Positions 10,044 to 17,509 of a stretch of 43,561 bases of DNA are shown in pieces (positions within the stretch are counted from its first letter, which is position 1; each line of letters starts with the position of its first letter). A model generated the notes under the pieces. The model searched no databases and was not told the origin of the DNA. It saw nothing but the letters and a program-made list of their open reading frames with translations. The DNA is from Streptomyces mangrovisoli (GTDB lineage: Bacteria > Actinomycetota > Actinomycetes > Streptomycetales > Streptomycetaceae). The stretch is taken from contig NZ_LAVA02000068.1 of assembly GCF_000974985.2 (NCBI RefSeq), positions 1-43,561 on the forward strand, written 5' to 3'. A program made the position numbers and the translations under genes.

Positions 10044-11144
10044 CTACGGCAGGGTCTTCTCGTACTGCGGATCCTGGTCGGAGTCGTAGACGAGCTTGCC
10101 GTGGGCGTCGTAGCCCTTGATGTGCGGTGTCAGGGTGACCTTGCGGTCCAGGCTGCCGGTGGCCACGAACCAGCCGTGGTCCAGTACGGCCACCGAGTGC
10201 GAGTTGCCGTAGGAGACCGTCACCTTCGCCACCGACGGGCGCACGGTGCCGATGTCCCCCCAGCGGAACGGCAGCTTCCAGGCGCCCTTGTCGAGGGCGG
10301 ACTCCTGGTAGAGCTTGCCGGCGTTCATGTCGGGGACGACTGCCGCCGAGCCGTCCTGGCCGCTGCCCGAGGTGTTCAGGCCCTCCGCCTTGCCGCCCTT
10401 GACCGTGCAGATCAGCCGCGTCCGGGAGGCCGCGTGCGAGTCGGCGGTGACGGCCACGACGTAGATGCCGTCGCCGGGGGCGTTGGTGTCGCCGGTGGCG
10501 GGCATCGCGAGGATGATCCGGTAGTCGTGGGCGGTGCCGAGGCCGCCGCTGACCCCGGACATGCTCGCGAACTCGGAGGAGAGGCAGGCGCTCAGCCCGT
10601 CGCTCGCCTGCGCGAAGGTGATGCCGTCGAGCAGCTGGTCGCCGGTGGCGGGTGCCGCGGGCCCGGCGGCGGCGGTGGTCCCGGACGGCGTGGGCGGCGC
10701 GGACGACGTGGCGGGCGCGGAACCGGAGGGGTCCGGCACGGGCGTGGTGGCCGTCGAGGCGGGCGTGGTGGTCGCGGGCCGTGTCACCAGCACGGAGGGG
10801 GTGGGCGCGGCGGGGCTCGACGTCGTGTGCCCGCCCAGCGCGTACGCCCCCACGGGCACCGCCGCCAGGGCCGCGAACGCCGCCCCGGCCACCACGATGC
10901 GCTGCCTGCGCTCGATCATTCCACGCCTCCTGATCGTGTGGTACGGCACCGGCGACGGCCGGATGTCGTGTGCGCCTTCGGCCAGCAGGTCCCGCAGCCG
11001 GTCCTCGAACTCGGGGTCGCCCCAGGCCCGTTCCCAGGCGCGGGCCCGGGACTCGCCCTCCGCGGGCTCCGGGGACGCGGCGCCGGAGCCGAAGTCCCGC
11101 TCCCCACCCTCGAACTGCTCTTCCCCCCACCCGTTCTCACTCAT
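10044..11144 (-). CDS. Single-pass membrane protein coupled to SigE-type sigma factor
   Basis: A 366-residue protein whose ATG overlaps the sigma-factor stop (ATGA). Residues 1-80 are acidic and cytoplasmic (EFEDRLRDLLAEGAHDIRPS). One membrane helix lies at about 84-103 (IVVAGAAFAALAAVPVGAYAL). It is followed by a Pro/Ser/Thr/Ala-rich linker of about 60 residues and an extracellular domain of about 190 residues with two visible cysteines (ACLSS, LICTV). This topology, with translational coupling to an ECF-type sigma factor, is that of an anti-sigma factor with an external sensor. However, I see no HxxxCxxC zinc anti-sigma motif. The function is therefore inferred from context only. It converges with the GntR gene, 18 bases away. 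Confidence 0.75.
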   Translation of the reverse strand: MSENGWGEEQFEGGERDFGSGAASPEPAEGESRARAWERAWGDPEFEDRLRDLLAEGAHDIRPSPVPYHTIRRRGMIERRQRIVVAGAAFAALAAVPVGAYALGGHTTSSPAAPTPSVLVTRPATTTPASTATTPVPDPSGSAPATSSAPPTPSGTTAAAGPAAPATGDQLLDGITFAQASDGLSACLSSEFASMSGVSGGLGTAHDYRIILAMPATGDTNAPGDGIYVVAVTADSHAASRTRLICTVKGGKAEGLNTSGSGQDGSAAVVPDMNAGKLYQESALDKGAWKLPFRWGDIGTVRPSVAKVTVSYGNSHSVAVLDHGWFVATGSLDRKVTLTPHIKGYDAHGKLVYDSDQDPQYEKTLP

Positions 11145-11674
11145 CGACTGCCTCCCCGCCCCGTGGACGACTCGTCCGCGACCCGGGCCAGCCCCGGGAG
11201 CGCGCGCAGTTTCGCCAGCCCCTTGGACGCCTGGCTCTTGACCGTGCCGGGCGAGCAGCCGAGCACCTCGGCCACCTCCGCCTCGGACAGGTCCTCCCAG
11301 TACCGCATCACCACCACGGCCCTTTGCCGGGGCGGCAGTTGGGCCAGTGCGCCGAGCAGCGCGCCACGCTCGGCGATCCGGCCGACATCCCCGTCGGCGG
11401 CCGGCGGCTCGGGCGGAGCCGCGGTCAACGCCTCCTGCACCCGCCGCTTGCGGAAGCGGTCGCTGTTGCAACTGACCAGCATCCGGCGGACGTACGCCTC
11501 CGGATTGTCCGTACGCGCCACGCGCCGCCAGGACCGGTACGCCTTTGTCAGGGCGGTCTGCGTCAGGTCCTCGGCGTGGTGGGCGTCGCCCGTCAGCAGA
11601 TACGCGGTGCGCACCAGGTGCGACCAGCGTGCTCTGACGAACTCCTGGAACTGGCCCTCAAGTTCGGCCTGCAT
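11141..11674 (-). CDS. SigE-family (SACE_1649-type) ECF sigma factor
   Basis: A 177-residue ECF sigma factor. Region 2 is at about 8-75 (FVRARWSHLVRTAYLLTGD, HAEDLTQTALTKAYRSW) and region 4 at about 110-160 (LPPRQRAVVVMRYWEDLSEAEVAEVLGCSPGTVKSQASKGLAKL). It belongs to the short SigE family widespread in Streptomyces (the TIGR02983 type), not to the cell-envelope SigE proper. The start is ATG 11674 with GAGGGGG a few bases upstream. Its stop overlaps the start of the membrane protein that probably controls it. The divergent 256-base region towards recO carries an inverted pair of the GCGCAGTTCCCC repeats. Confidence 0.93.
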   Translation of the reverse strand: MQAELEGQFQEFVRARWSHLVRTAYLLTGDAHHAEDLTQTALTKAYRSWRRVARTDNPEAYVRRMLVSCNSDRFRKRRVQEALTAAPPEPPAADGDVGRIAERGALLGALAQLPPRQRAVVVMRYWEDLSEAEVAEVLGCSPGTVKSQASKGLAKLRALPGLARVADESSTGRGGSR

Positions 11675-11779
11675 TCGGTTACCCCCTCGCCCTCCAGACC
11701 ACCGCCCACCCGGATTCGGTTGCCCGGCCGTTCCACCGGGGTTCGCGGGAATCCGGCCGCGGCCCGGTGGGGGCTGATC

Positions 11780-11860
11780 GCGCAGTTCCCCGCGCCCCTG
11801 AAGATCGTCCAGGGCCCCCACCGGGCCGCAGGGTGTTTTCAGGGGCGCGGGGAACTGCGC
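11780..11860. repeat. Inverted pair of GCGCAGTTCCCCGCGCCCC repeats
   Basis: A forward copy at 11780-11799 and a reverse copy at 11841-11860, both perfect over 20 bases. The forward copy shares a longer upstream block (GGTGGGGGCTGATC) with the copy at 2164. Unlike the other two loci, this pair lies between divergent genes (the sigma factor and recO), where a terminator for either gene is not expected. Confidence 0.88.
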
Positions 11861-11930
11861 GAAGGGCCCCCACCGGGCCGCGGTGACCCACTCCCTCCCC
11901 GGCCCCCGGGCCGTACGGGACAATGGGTCC

Positions 11931-12677
11931 ATGAGTCTGTTCCGTGATGACGGTGTCGTGCTGCGTACCCAGAAGCTGGGTGAGGCGGACCGGATCATCA
12001 CCCTGCTCACCCGCGGCCACGGCCGCGTGCGGGCCGTGGCCCGAGGCGTGCGCCGCACCAAGTCGAAGTTCGGGGCACGGCTGGAGCCGTTCTCCCACGT
12101 CGACGTGCAGTTCTTCGCCCGCGGCAGCGAGCTGATCGGCCGCGGGCTGCCCCTGTGCACGCAGAGTGAGACCATCGCTCCCTACGGTGGCGTCATCGTC
12201 TCCGACTACACCCGCTACACCGCCGGGACGGCCATGCTGGAGACCGCCGAGCGGTTCACCGACCACGAGGGCGAGCCCGCCGTCCAGCAGTACCTGCTGC
12301 TCGTCGGCGCCCTGCGCACCCTCGCCCGGGGCGAGCACGCGCCGCACCTCGTCCTCGACGCCTTCCTGCTGCGCTCCCTCGCCGTCAACGGCTACGCCCC
12401 CAGCTTCGGCGACTGCGCGAAGTGCGGAATGCCCGGACCGAACCGGTTCTTCTCCGTGGCCGCTGGCGGCAGCGTCTGCGTCGACTGCCGGGTCCCCGGC
12501 AGTGTCGTACCCTCGCCGCAGACCCTGGTCCTGCTCGGCGCGCTGCTTACGGGAGACTGGGAGACCGCGGACGCAACCGAGCCGCGGTACGTCCGGGAGG
12601 GGAGCGGGCTGGTGTCCGCCTATCTCCACTGGCACCTGGAACGCGGGCTGCGCTCGCTCAGGTACGTGGAAAAGTAA
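11931..12677 (+). CDS. recO: DNA repair protein RecO
   Basis: A 248-residue RecO, the recombination mediator that works with RecR and RecF to load RecA on SSB-coated gaps. The N-terminal OB fold is clear (DDGVVLRTQKLGEADRIITLLT, RRTKSKFGARLEPF). It is followed by the helical domain and the four-cysteine zinc site C162-x2-C165...C183-x2-C186. Length matches the family. I chose ATG 11931 because a -10-like GACAAT ends six bases before it and conserved sequence starts at MSLFRDDG, suggesting a leaderless start. Sixteen bases separate it from uppS, so both are likely on one transcript, as in other actinomycetes. Confidence 0.96.
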   Translation: MSLFRDDGVVLRTQKLGEADRIITLLTRGHGRVRAVARGVRRTKSKFGARLEPFSHVDVQFFARGSELIGRGLPLCTQSETIAPYGGVIVSDYTRYTAGTAMLETAERFTDHEGEPAVQQYLLLVGALRTLARGEHAPHLVLDAFLLRSLAVNGYAPSFGDCAKCGMPGPNRFFSVAAGGSVCVDCRVPGSVVPSPQTLVLLGALLTGDWETADATEPRYVREGSGLVSAYLHWHLERGLRSLRYVEK

Positions 12678-12693
12678 GGGAGACGAGGAGCAC

Positions 12694-13548
12694 ATGGTCG
12701 TACGCGGGATCCTGGGCCGCCAGCGCCGCGAGTACAGGACGCCGGAGCCGCACCCGTCCGGCGCGCGGGCGCCGAAGGTCCCCGGCGAGCTCGTCCCCAA
12801 CCATGTGGCGATCGTCATGGACGGGAACGGCCGCTGGGCCAAGGAGCGCGGGCTGCCCCGCACCGAAGGCCACAAGGTCGGCGCCGAGCGCGTCCTCGAC
12901 GTCCTCCAGGGCGGCATCGAGATGGGCGTCGGGGCGATCTCCCTGTACGCCTTCTCCACCGAGAACTGGAAGCGCTCGCCCGACGAGGTGCGCTTCCTCA
13001 TGAACTTCAACCGCGACTTCATCCGCAAGACCCGCGACACCCTCGACGAGCTCGGCATCCGGGTGCGCTGGGTGGGCCGGATGCCGAAGCTGTGGAAGTC
13101 CGTCGCCAAGGAGCTCCAGGTCGCCCAGGAGCAGACCAAGGACAACGACCGGCTGACCCTCTACTTCTGCATGAACTACGGCGGCCGGGCCGAGATCGCC
13201 GACGCGGCCAAGGCGCTCGCCGCCGACGTCGCCGCCGGCCGGCTGGACCCGGACAAGGTCAACGAGAAGACCCTGCAGAAGTACATGTACTACCCGGACA
13301 TGCCGGACGTGGACCTGTTCCTGCGGCCGAGCGGCGAGCAGCGCACCTCCAACTACCTGATCTGGCAGAGCGCCTACGCCGAGATGGTCTTCCAGGACGT
13401 GCTGTGGCCGGACTTCGACCGCCGCGACCTGTGGCGGGCGTGCATCGAGTTCGCCTCCCGCGACCGCCGCTTCGGCGGCGCCATCCCGAACGAAGAACTC
13501 CTCGCCATGCAGGGCCGCCCGACCACCTCGGACGAGGCCGGCGCGTAG
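12694..13548 (+). CDS. uppS: Isoprenyl transferase (cis-prenyl diphosphate synthase)
   Basis: A 284-residue cis-prenyltransferase that extends short allylic diphosphates with isopentenyl diphosphate to make the polyprenyl carrier lipid for cell-wall synthesis. Signatures: VMDGNGRWAKERG with the Mg-binding aspartate D43, FSTENWKR, and the C-terminal RPSGEQRTSNYLIWQSAYAE. The first 35 residues form a variable basic extension common in Streptomyces. It starts at ATG 12694 with GAGGAG at 12685-12690, 16 bases after recO. Product chain length cannot be told from sequence. Confidence 0.96.
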   Translation: MVVRGILGRQRREYRTPEPHPSGARAPKVPGELVPNHVAIVMDGNGRWAKERGLPRTEGHKVGAERVLDVLQGGIEMGVGAISLYAFSTENWKRSPDEVRFLMNFNRDFIRKTRDTLDELGIRVRWVGRMPKLWKSVAKELQVAQEQTKDNDRLTLYFCMNYGGRAEIADAAKALAADVAAGRLDPDKVNEKTLQKYMYYPDMPDVDLFLRPSGEQRTSNYLIWQSAYAEMVFQDVLWPDFDRRDLWRACIEFASRDRRFGGAIPNEELLAMQGRPTTSDEAGA

Positions 13549-13586
13549 CCGGGGGAAATCCTCCGGCCGCGGCCGATCTTTGCCAC

Positions 13587-13592
13587 TACGAT
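13587..13592 (+). promoter_or_regulatory. Probable -10 (TACGAT) for a leaderless transcript
   Basis: TACGAT ends eight bases before the ATG at 13601. There is no ribosome site upstream of the ATG. I see no good -35 hexamer. Confidence 0.4.
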
Positions 13593-13600
13593 CCCGCCTC

Positions 13601-14134
13601 ATGGTCATGGACATGGGGCGGGACGCCGAACAGGCGGCGGTGGAGCTGGAGTTCCAGCCCGTCGTGAAGGACTTCTCAGGGCTGCTCAAGGAGCGCCGGC
13701 GCATCACGAAGGCGGGCCGCAGATCGCTGTGGGTGGCGCCGCTGGTGATGCTCATCGGCGTCGCGGAGATCGCCGGCTCGCTGGCCGGTCAGGACACGAG
13801 CGTGCCCGTGGCGTGCGGGTTGCTGGCCGGGAGCGTGGCGATGTGGTTCATGCCCCACTTGCAGGGCCGGGCCTTCCAGCGGCTGGCGGCCCGCAACGGT
13901 GTCATGCGCACGGTCGTGACGGACGACGGGGTGACGGTGAGCAACGCCAACACCACGACCACGGTCAGGTGGCCGGCCCAGCCCCGCTACCGCGAGACCG
14001 CCGACCTGTTCGTCATGTTCAGCGATGACAAGAACGCGAGCTGCTTCACCGTCCTGCCCAAACGCGGCCTCGCCGACCCCGCGGACGCCGACCGGCTGCG
14101 CGCGATCTTCGACCGGCACCTCGCCCGCATCTAG
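13601..14134 (+). CDS. YcxB-like membrane protein
   Basis: A 177-residue protein of unknown function. The N terminus (ELEFQPVVKDFSGLLKERRRITKAGRRSLWVAP) leads into two closely spaced membrane helices (about 48-65 and 70-87). A cytoplasmic domain rich in beta strands follows (GVTVSNANTTTTVRWPA, RYRETADLFVMFSDDKNASCFTVLPKRGL). This architecture and the VLPKR..L ending are those of the YcxB-like family. It lies between uppS and zur and converges with zur 58 bases away; I do not remember it at this place in the S. coelicolor order. The start is ATG 13601; ATG 13607 and 13613 are in-frame alternatives, and an upstream TTG at 13580 would overlap the -10. Confidence 0.75.
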   Translation: MVMDMGRDAEQAAVELEFQPVVKDFSGLLKERRRITKAGRRSLWVAPLVMLIGVAEIAGSLAGQDTSVPVACGLLAGSVAMWFMPHLQGRAFQRLAARNGVMRTVVTDDGVTVSNANTTTTVRWPAQPRYRETADLFVMFSDDKNASCFTVLPKRGLADPADADRLRAIFDRHLARI

Positions 14135-14192
14135 TGCTGCGACCGGAAAGGTTCACCGGCTCGCCCGCGCGCAGGCGTCCCCTCGGGCGGCC

Positions 14193-14612
14193 TCAGCCCG
14201 CCGCGGGCGGCGCCGCGCAGTCCGCGCACGTGCCGAAGATCTCGACCGTGTGCGCGACGTTCACGAAGCCGTGCTCGCTCGCGATCGCCTCCGCCCACTT
14301 CTCCACCGCCGGGCCCTCCACCTCGACCGCCTTGCCGCAGGAGCGGCAGACGAGATGGTGGTGGTGCTCGCCGGAGGAGCAGCGGCGGTAGACGGACTCG
14401 CCGTCGGAGGTGCGCAGCACGTCGACCTCGCCCGCGTCGGCGAGGGACTGGAGGGTGCGGTAGACCGTCGTCAGGCCGACCGAGTCACCCTTGTGCTTGA
14501 GCATGTCGTGCAGTTCCTGCGCGCTGCGGAACTCCTCGACCTCGTCGAGGGCCGCCGCCACGGCGGCACGCTGGCGCGTGGAGCGACCCCGCACGGGTCC
14601 GGCCGTCGTCAC
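14193..14612 (-). CDS. zur: Zinc uptake regulator Zur (Fur family)
   Basis: A 139-residue Fur-family repressor, the size of S. coelicolor Zur. The winged helix (RSTRQRAAVAAALDEV, SVGLTTVYRTLQSLADAGEVD) is followed by the His-rich metal segment GEHHHHLVC. The structural zinc site is made by C89-x2-C92 and C129-x2-C132. Zinc-loaded Zur represses zinc-uptake genes, here the znu genes read in the same direction just upstream. The start is GTG 14612 with GGAGG at 14618-14622. The 62-base gap after znuB allows either read-through from znu or a promoter of its own. Confidence 0.96.
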   Translation of the reverse strand: MTTAGPVRGRSTRQRAAVAAALDEVEEFRSAQELHDMLKHKGDSVGLTTVYRTLQSLADAGEVDVLRTSDGESVYRRCSSGEHHHHLVCRSCGKAVEVEGPAVEKWAEAIASEHGFVNVAHTVEIFGTCADCAAPPAAG

Positions 14613-14674
14613 CGTTGCCTCCTCGACACGTCTGCCTCCTGCCCGGCCATTGTGCCAGCAGGGGCTGTGCCCGG

Positions 14675-15583
14675 TCAGGCGCCGACCCCGTCGGCGGTGG
14701 AGCGGGCGGCCGGAATCGCACGCTCCGCGAGCGGTGCCGCCTCCGGGCTCACGGCGGCCGCCGCCGCGCGGGCACGGCGCCGGGCCAGCGGCGCGGCCAG
14801 CGCGGTGAGGAGGACGAACACGCCGATGGCGAGCAGCACGATCGTCGCCCCGGGCGGCACGTCCTGGTAGAAGGAGGCCGTCGTGCCGCCGAGCGCGACC
14901 GCCACCCCGATCACCGTCGCGAGCACGAACGTCGCCCGGAAGCTGCGGGTGAGCTGCTGCGCCGCCGCGACCGGCACCACCATCAGCGCCGAGACCAGGA
15001 TCAGGCCCACCACGCGCATCGACACGGTCACGGTGACCGCGGCGGTCACGGCGGTGAGCAGGTTCAGCGCCCGCACGGGCAGGCCGGTCACCCGGGCGAA
15101 CTCCTCGTCGTGGGCGACCGCGAACAGCTGCCGGCGCAGCCCCAGGGTCACCAGGATCACGAACCCCGCCAGGATCGAGATCGCGGTGATGTCGGCGGGG
15201 GAGACGGTCGTCAGGGACCCGAAGAGATACGAGCCGAGGTTGGCGTTGGAGCCGTTCGGCGTCAGGTTCACCAGCATCACGCCGCCCGCCATGCCGCCGT
15301 AGAAGAGCATCGCGAGGGCGATGTCGCCGCGGGCCTTGCCGTACCAGCGGATCAGCTCCATCAGCACCGCGCCGAGGACGGACACGGCGGTCGCCATCCA
15401 CACGGGGGAGGAGTGCAGCAGGAAGCCGAGGCCGACGCCGGTCATCGCGACATGGCCGATGCCGTCGCCCATGAGCGGCTGGCGGCGCTGCACGAGGTGG
15501 ATGCCGATGGCGGGGGCGGTGATGCCGACCAGCACGGCGGCGAGCAGCGCCCGCCGCATGAAGTCGTAGTCGAGGAGGTTCAT
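14675..15583 (-). CDS. znuB: Zinc ABC importer permease ZnuB
   Basis: A 302-residue membrane permease of the ABC-3 family with about eight or nine helices. Family markers: FMRRALLAAVLVGITAPAIGIHLVQRRQPLMGDGIGHVAMTGVGLG at the N terminus and the loop DEEFARVTGLPVRALN. It forms the zinc channel for ZnuA (binding protein) and ZnuC (ATPase). Its ATG overlaps the znuC stop (ATGA). The Ala/Arg-rich C-terminal tail of about 35 residues is cytoplasmic and not conserved. Order znuA-znuC-znuB-zur supports zinc rather than manganese as substrate. Confidence 0.95.
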   Translation of the reverse strand: MNLLDYDFMRRALLAAVLVGITAPAIGIHLVQRRQPLMGDGIGHVAMTGVGLGFLLHSSPVWMATAVSVLGAVLMELIRWYGKARGDIALAMLFYGGMAGGVMLVNLTPNGSNANLGSYLFGSLTTVSPADITAISILAGFVILVTLGLRRQLFAVAHDEEFARVTGLPVRALNLLTAVTAAVTVTVSMRVVGLILVSALMVVPVAAAQQLTRSFRATFVLATVIGVAVALGGTTASFYQDVPPGATIVLLAIGVFVLLTALAAPLARRRARAAAAAVSPEAAPLAERAIPAARSTADGVGA

Positions 15584-16374
15584 CGGATCGGCAGACCCCT
15601 GGAGTCGGCGCCGTCGCCGGCGTGCGGGTGGTGGTGTTCGTGGCCGTACGGCAGAGAGCCGTCCGCGGTCCGCGGGGGCGGGCCGTCGTGCACCACGCGG
15701 CCGTCGCGCAGCACGACCGCGCGGTCGATCAGGGGCTCCAGCGGCCCGAGTTCGTGCAGGACGAGCAGAACGGACGCGCCGGAGGCGACCAGTTGGCGCA
15801 GGGTCGTCGCGAGCACCTCCTGGCTCGCCAGGTCCACGCCCGCCAACGGCTCGTCCATGACCAGCAGTTCGGGCTCGCTCACCAGGGCGCGGGCGATCAG
15901 GACGCGCTGCTGCTGGCCGCCGGAGAGGGCGGTCACGGTGTCCTTGGCGCGGTCCGCCAGGCCGACCAGGCCGAGGGCGCGGTGCACCGCGGCGCGGTCG
16001 GCGGCGCGGAACGGGCCGAAGCGGGTGCGGGCGAGCCGTCCCGAGGCGACGGTCTCCGCGACCGTGGCCGGCACGCCGCCCGCGGCCCCCGCGCGCTGCG
16101 GCACATAGCCGACCCGCGCCCAGGCGCGGAAGCGGTGCCGCGGCGTGCCGAACAGCTCGACGGTGCCCGCCGTGGCCGGCACCTGGCCGATCAGGGTGCG
16201 GATCGCGGTGGACTTGCCGGAGCCGTTGGCGCCGAGCAGCGCGACCACCTCGCCGCGCCGGACCGCGAGGTCGACGCCGCGCAGCACGGGGCGCGCACCG
16301 AGTTCGGCGTGCACGCCGCGCAGCGCCACGACGGGCACGGCCGGATCCTGCGCGGGAGTGTGGGTACCGGTCAC
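15580..16374 (-). CDS. znuC: Zinc ABC importer ATPase ZnuC
   Basis: A 264-residue ATPase. Walker A GANGSGKST, Q-loop VPQRA, signature LSGGQQQR, Walker B LLVMDEPLAGVD and the switch histidine in LLVLHELG are all present. The C-terminal 30 residues contain a His-rich stretch GHEHHHPHAGDG that probably binds zinc. The GTG start overlaps the znuA stop (GTGA) and the stop overlaps the znuB ATG, so the three subunits are translationally coupled. Confidence 0.95.
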   Translation of the reverse strand: MTGTHTPAQDPAVPVVALRGVHAELGARPVLRGVDLAVRRGEVVALLGANGSGKSTAIRTLIGQVPATAGTVELFGTPRHRFRAWARVGYVPQRAGAAGGVPATVAETVASGRLARTRFGPFRAADRAAVHRALGLVGLADRAKDTVTALSGGQQQRVLIARALVSEPELLVMDEPLAGVDLASQEVLATTLRQLVASGASVLLVLHELGPLEPLIDRAVVLRDGRVVHDGPPPRTADGSLPYGHEHHHPHAGDGADSRGLPIR

Positions 16375-17348
16375 TTCGCCCCCAGGGCCGTACGCAGTGC
16401 GGTGAGGTTGGCGTCCATGACGGCGAAGTAGTCCTTGCCGCGGGACGTGGCGGTGATGCCCTCGACCGGGTCGAGGACGTCGGTGCGCAGGCCGGTGTCG
16501 CCCGCGACGGTCTTCGCGGTCTTGTCGCTGACCAGCGTCTCGTAGAAGACGGTGGTGACGCCGTCGGCCTTCGCGATGTGCTCCAGGTCCTTGATGCGGG
16601 CGGCGCTGGGCTCCGACTCGGGGTCGAGGCCGTTGATGGCCTCCTCGGTCAGGCCGTAGCGCTCGGCGAGGTAGCCGAAGGCGGCGTGGGTGGTGACGAA
16701 GACCTTGGACGTGGTGTGGGCGAGGCCCTCGCGGTAGCGGGTGTCGAGGTCGCCGAGCTGTTCGACCAGGGTCGCGGTGTTCTTGCGGTAGGCGGCCGCG
16801 TGCGCGGGGTCGGCCTTCTCGAAGGCGGCGCCCACGCCCTGGGCGACCTGCGCGTAGCGCACGGGGTCGAGCCAGATGTGCGGGTCCTTGCCGGCCTCTT
16901 CGTCGTTGGTGGAGGTGTCGTGGGCGGCGGCGTGGCCGCCGACCTCGTTGCCGTGCTCCTCCAGCGTGGTCAGGGTGCCCGCGTCGATCTTCGTGCGCAC
17001 CTCGGACTGGGCGATGGCGTCGTCGACGGACGGCTGGAGGTTCCTGAGGTAGAGCACCGCGTCGGAGTCCTGGAGCCCCGCCATCTGCCGGGCGCTGATC
17101 TCCAGGTCGTGCGGCTCCTGGCCGGGCTGCGTCAGATCGGTGACGTGCACATGGGCGCCGCCGATCCGCTCGGCGAGGAAGGCCATCGGATAGAAGGACG
17201 CGACGACGTCGAAGGTGCCCGGACCGCCGGCGGCCGCGCTCTCGGCCGAGCAGGCGGAGAGGGTGCCGAGGCCGAGCGCGGTCACCGCCGCGACCGCGAT
17301 GCCCGGTATGCGGTGGCGCCGGAGGGATCCGGATCGTCGAGTGTTCAT
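16371..17348 (-). CDS. znuA: Zinc-binding lipoprotein ZnuA
   Basis: A 325-residue cluster A-1 metal-binding protein anchored outside the membrane. It has an N-terminal signal with lipobox LSAC. Conserved metal ligands appear as H in QEPHDLEIS, H in DPHIWLDP, H in TTHAAFGYLAERYGL and the late D in YFAVMDANLTAL. A His-rich loop (EEHGNEVGGHAAAHDT) between the first two ligands is typical of zinc rather than manganese proteins. I chose ATG 17348 because it lies seven bases after a good -10 hexamer and no ribosome site is seen; ATG 17357 is in frame but lies inside the -10. Confidence 0.95.
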   Translation of the reverse strand: MNTRRSGSLRRHRIPGIAVAAVTALGLGTLSACSAESAAAGGPGTFDVVASFYPMAFLAERIGGAHVHVTDLTQPGQEPHDLEISARQMAGLQDSDAVLYLRNLQPSVDDAIAQSEVRTKIDAGTLTTLEEHGNEVGGHAAAHDTSTNDEEAGKDPHIWLDPVRYAQVAQGVGAAFEKADPAHAAAYRKNTATLVEQLGDLDTRYREGLAHTTSKVFVTTHAAFGYLAERYGLTEEAINGLDPESEPSAARIKDLEHIAKADGVTTVFYETLVSDKTAKTVAGDTGLRTDVLDPVEGITATSRGKDYFAVMDANLTALRTALGAK

Positions 17349-17385
17349 GACTGTCATTTTCAACAAAAATGGAAACCGTTGTCAA
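17348..17385 (-). promoter_or_regulatory. znuA promoter with two candidate Zur sites
   Basis: On the minus strand TTGACA (17385-17380) and GAAAAT (17361-17356) are 18 bases apart, and ATG 17348 follows seven bases later, giving a leaderless promoter. Two 15-bp imperfect inverted repeats of the TG-N11-CA type overlie it: TGACAACGGTTTCCA (17384-17370) covers the -35 and TGAAAATGACAGTCA (17362-17348) covers the -10 and start. They are 22 bp apart, two helical turns. With zur in the same cluster these are the expected Zur operators. Confidence 0.7.
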
Positions 17386-17509
17386 CAAGCTCGGGGGCGG
17401 GCGTATAAGCGGAACCGATTTGGTCGCGGGGGAGCACCCGCCGGTACTCTGAAGCATTCGCTGTGAAGCGTCTCGCTTCGTCGCCCGTCGTCGTAATGAA
17501 GAGAGCACC

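Noticed and set aside
17386..17509. T-box or other riboswitch before glyS
   Set aside because: The leader is too short, no T-box core sequence is present, and T-boxes on glycyl genes are mainly a Firmicutes feature.
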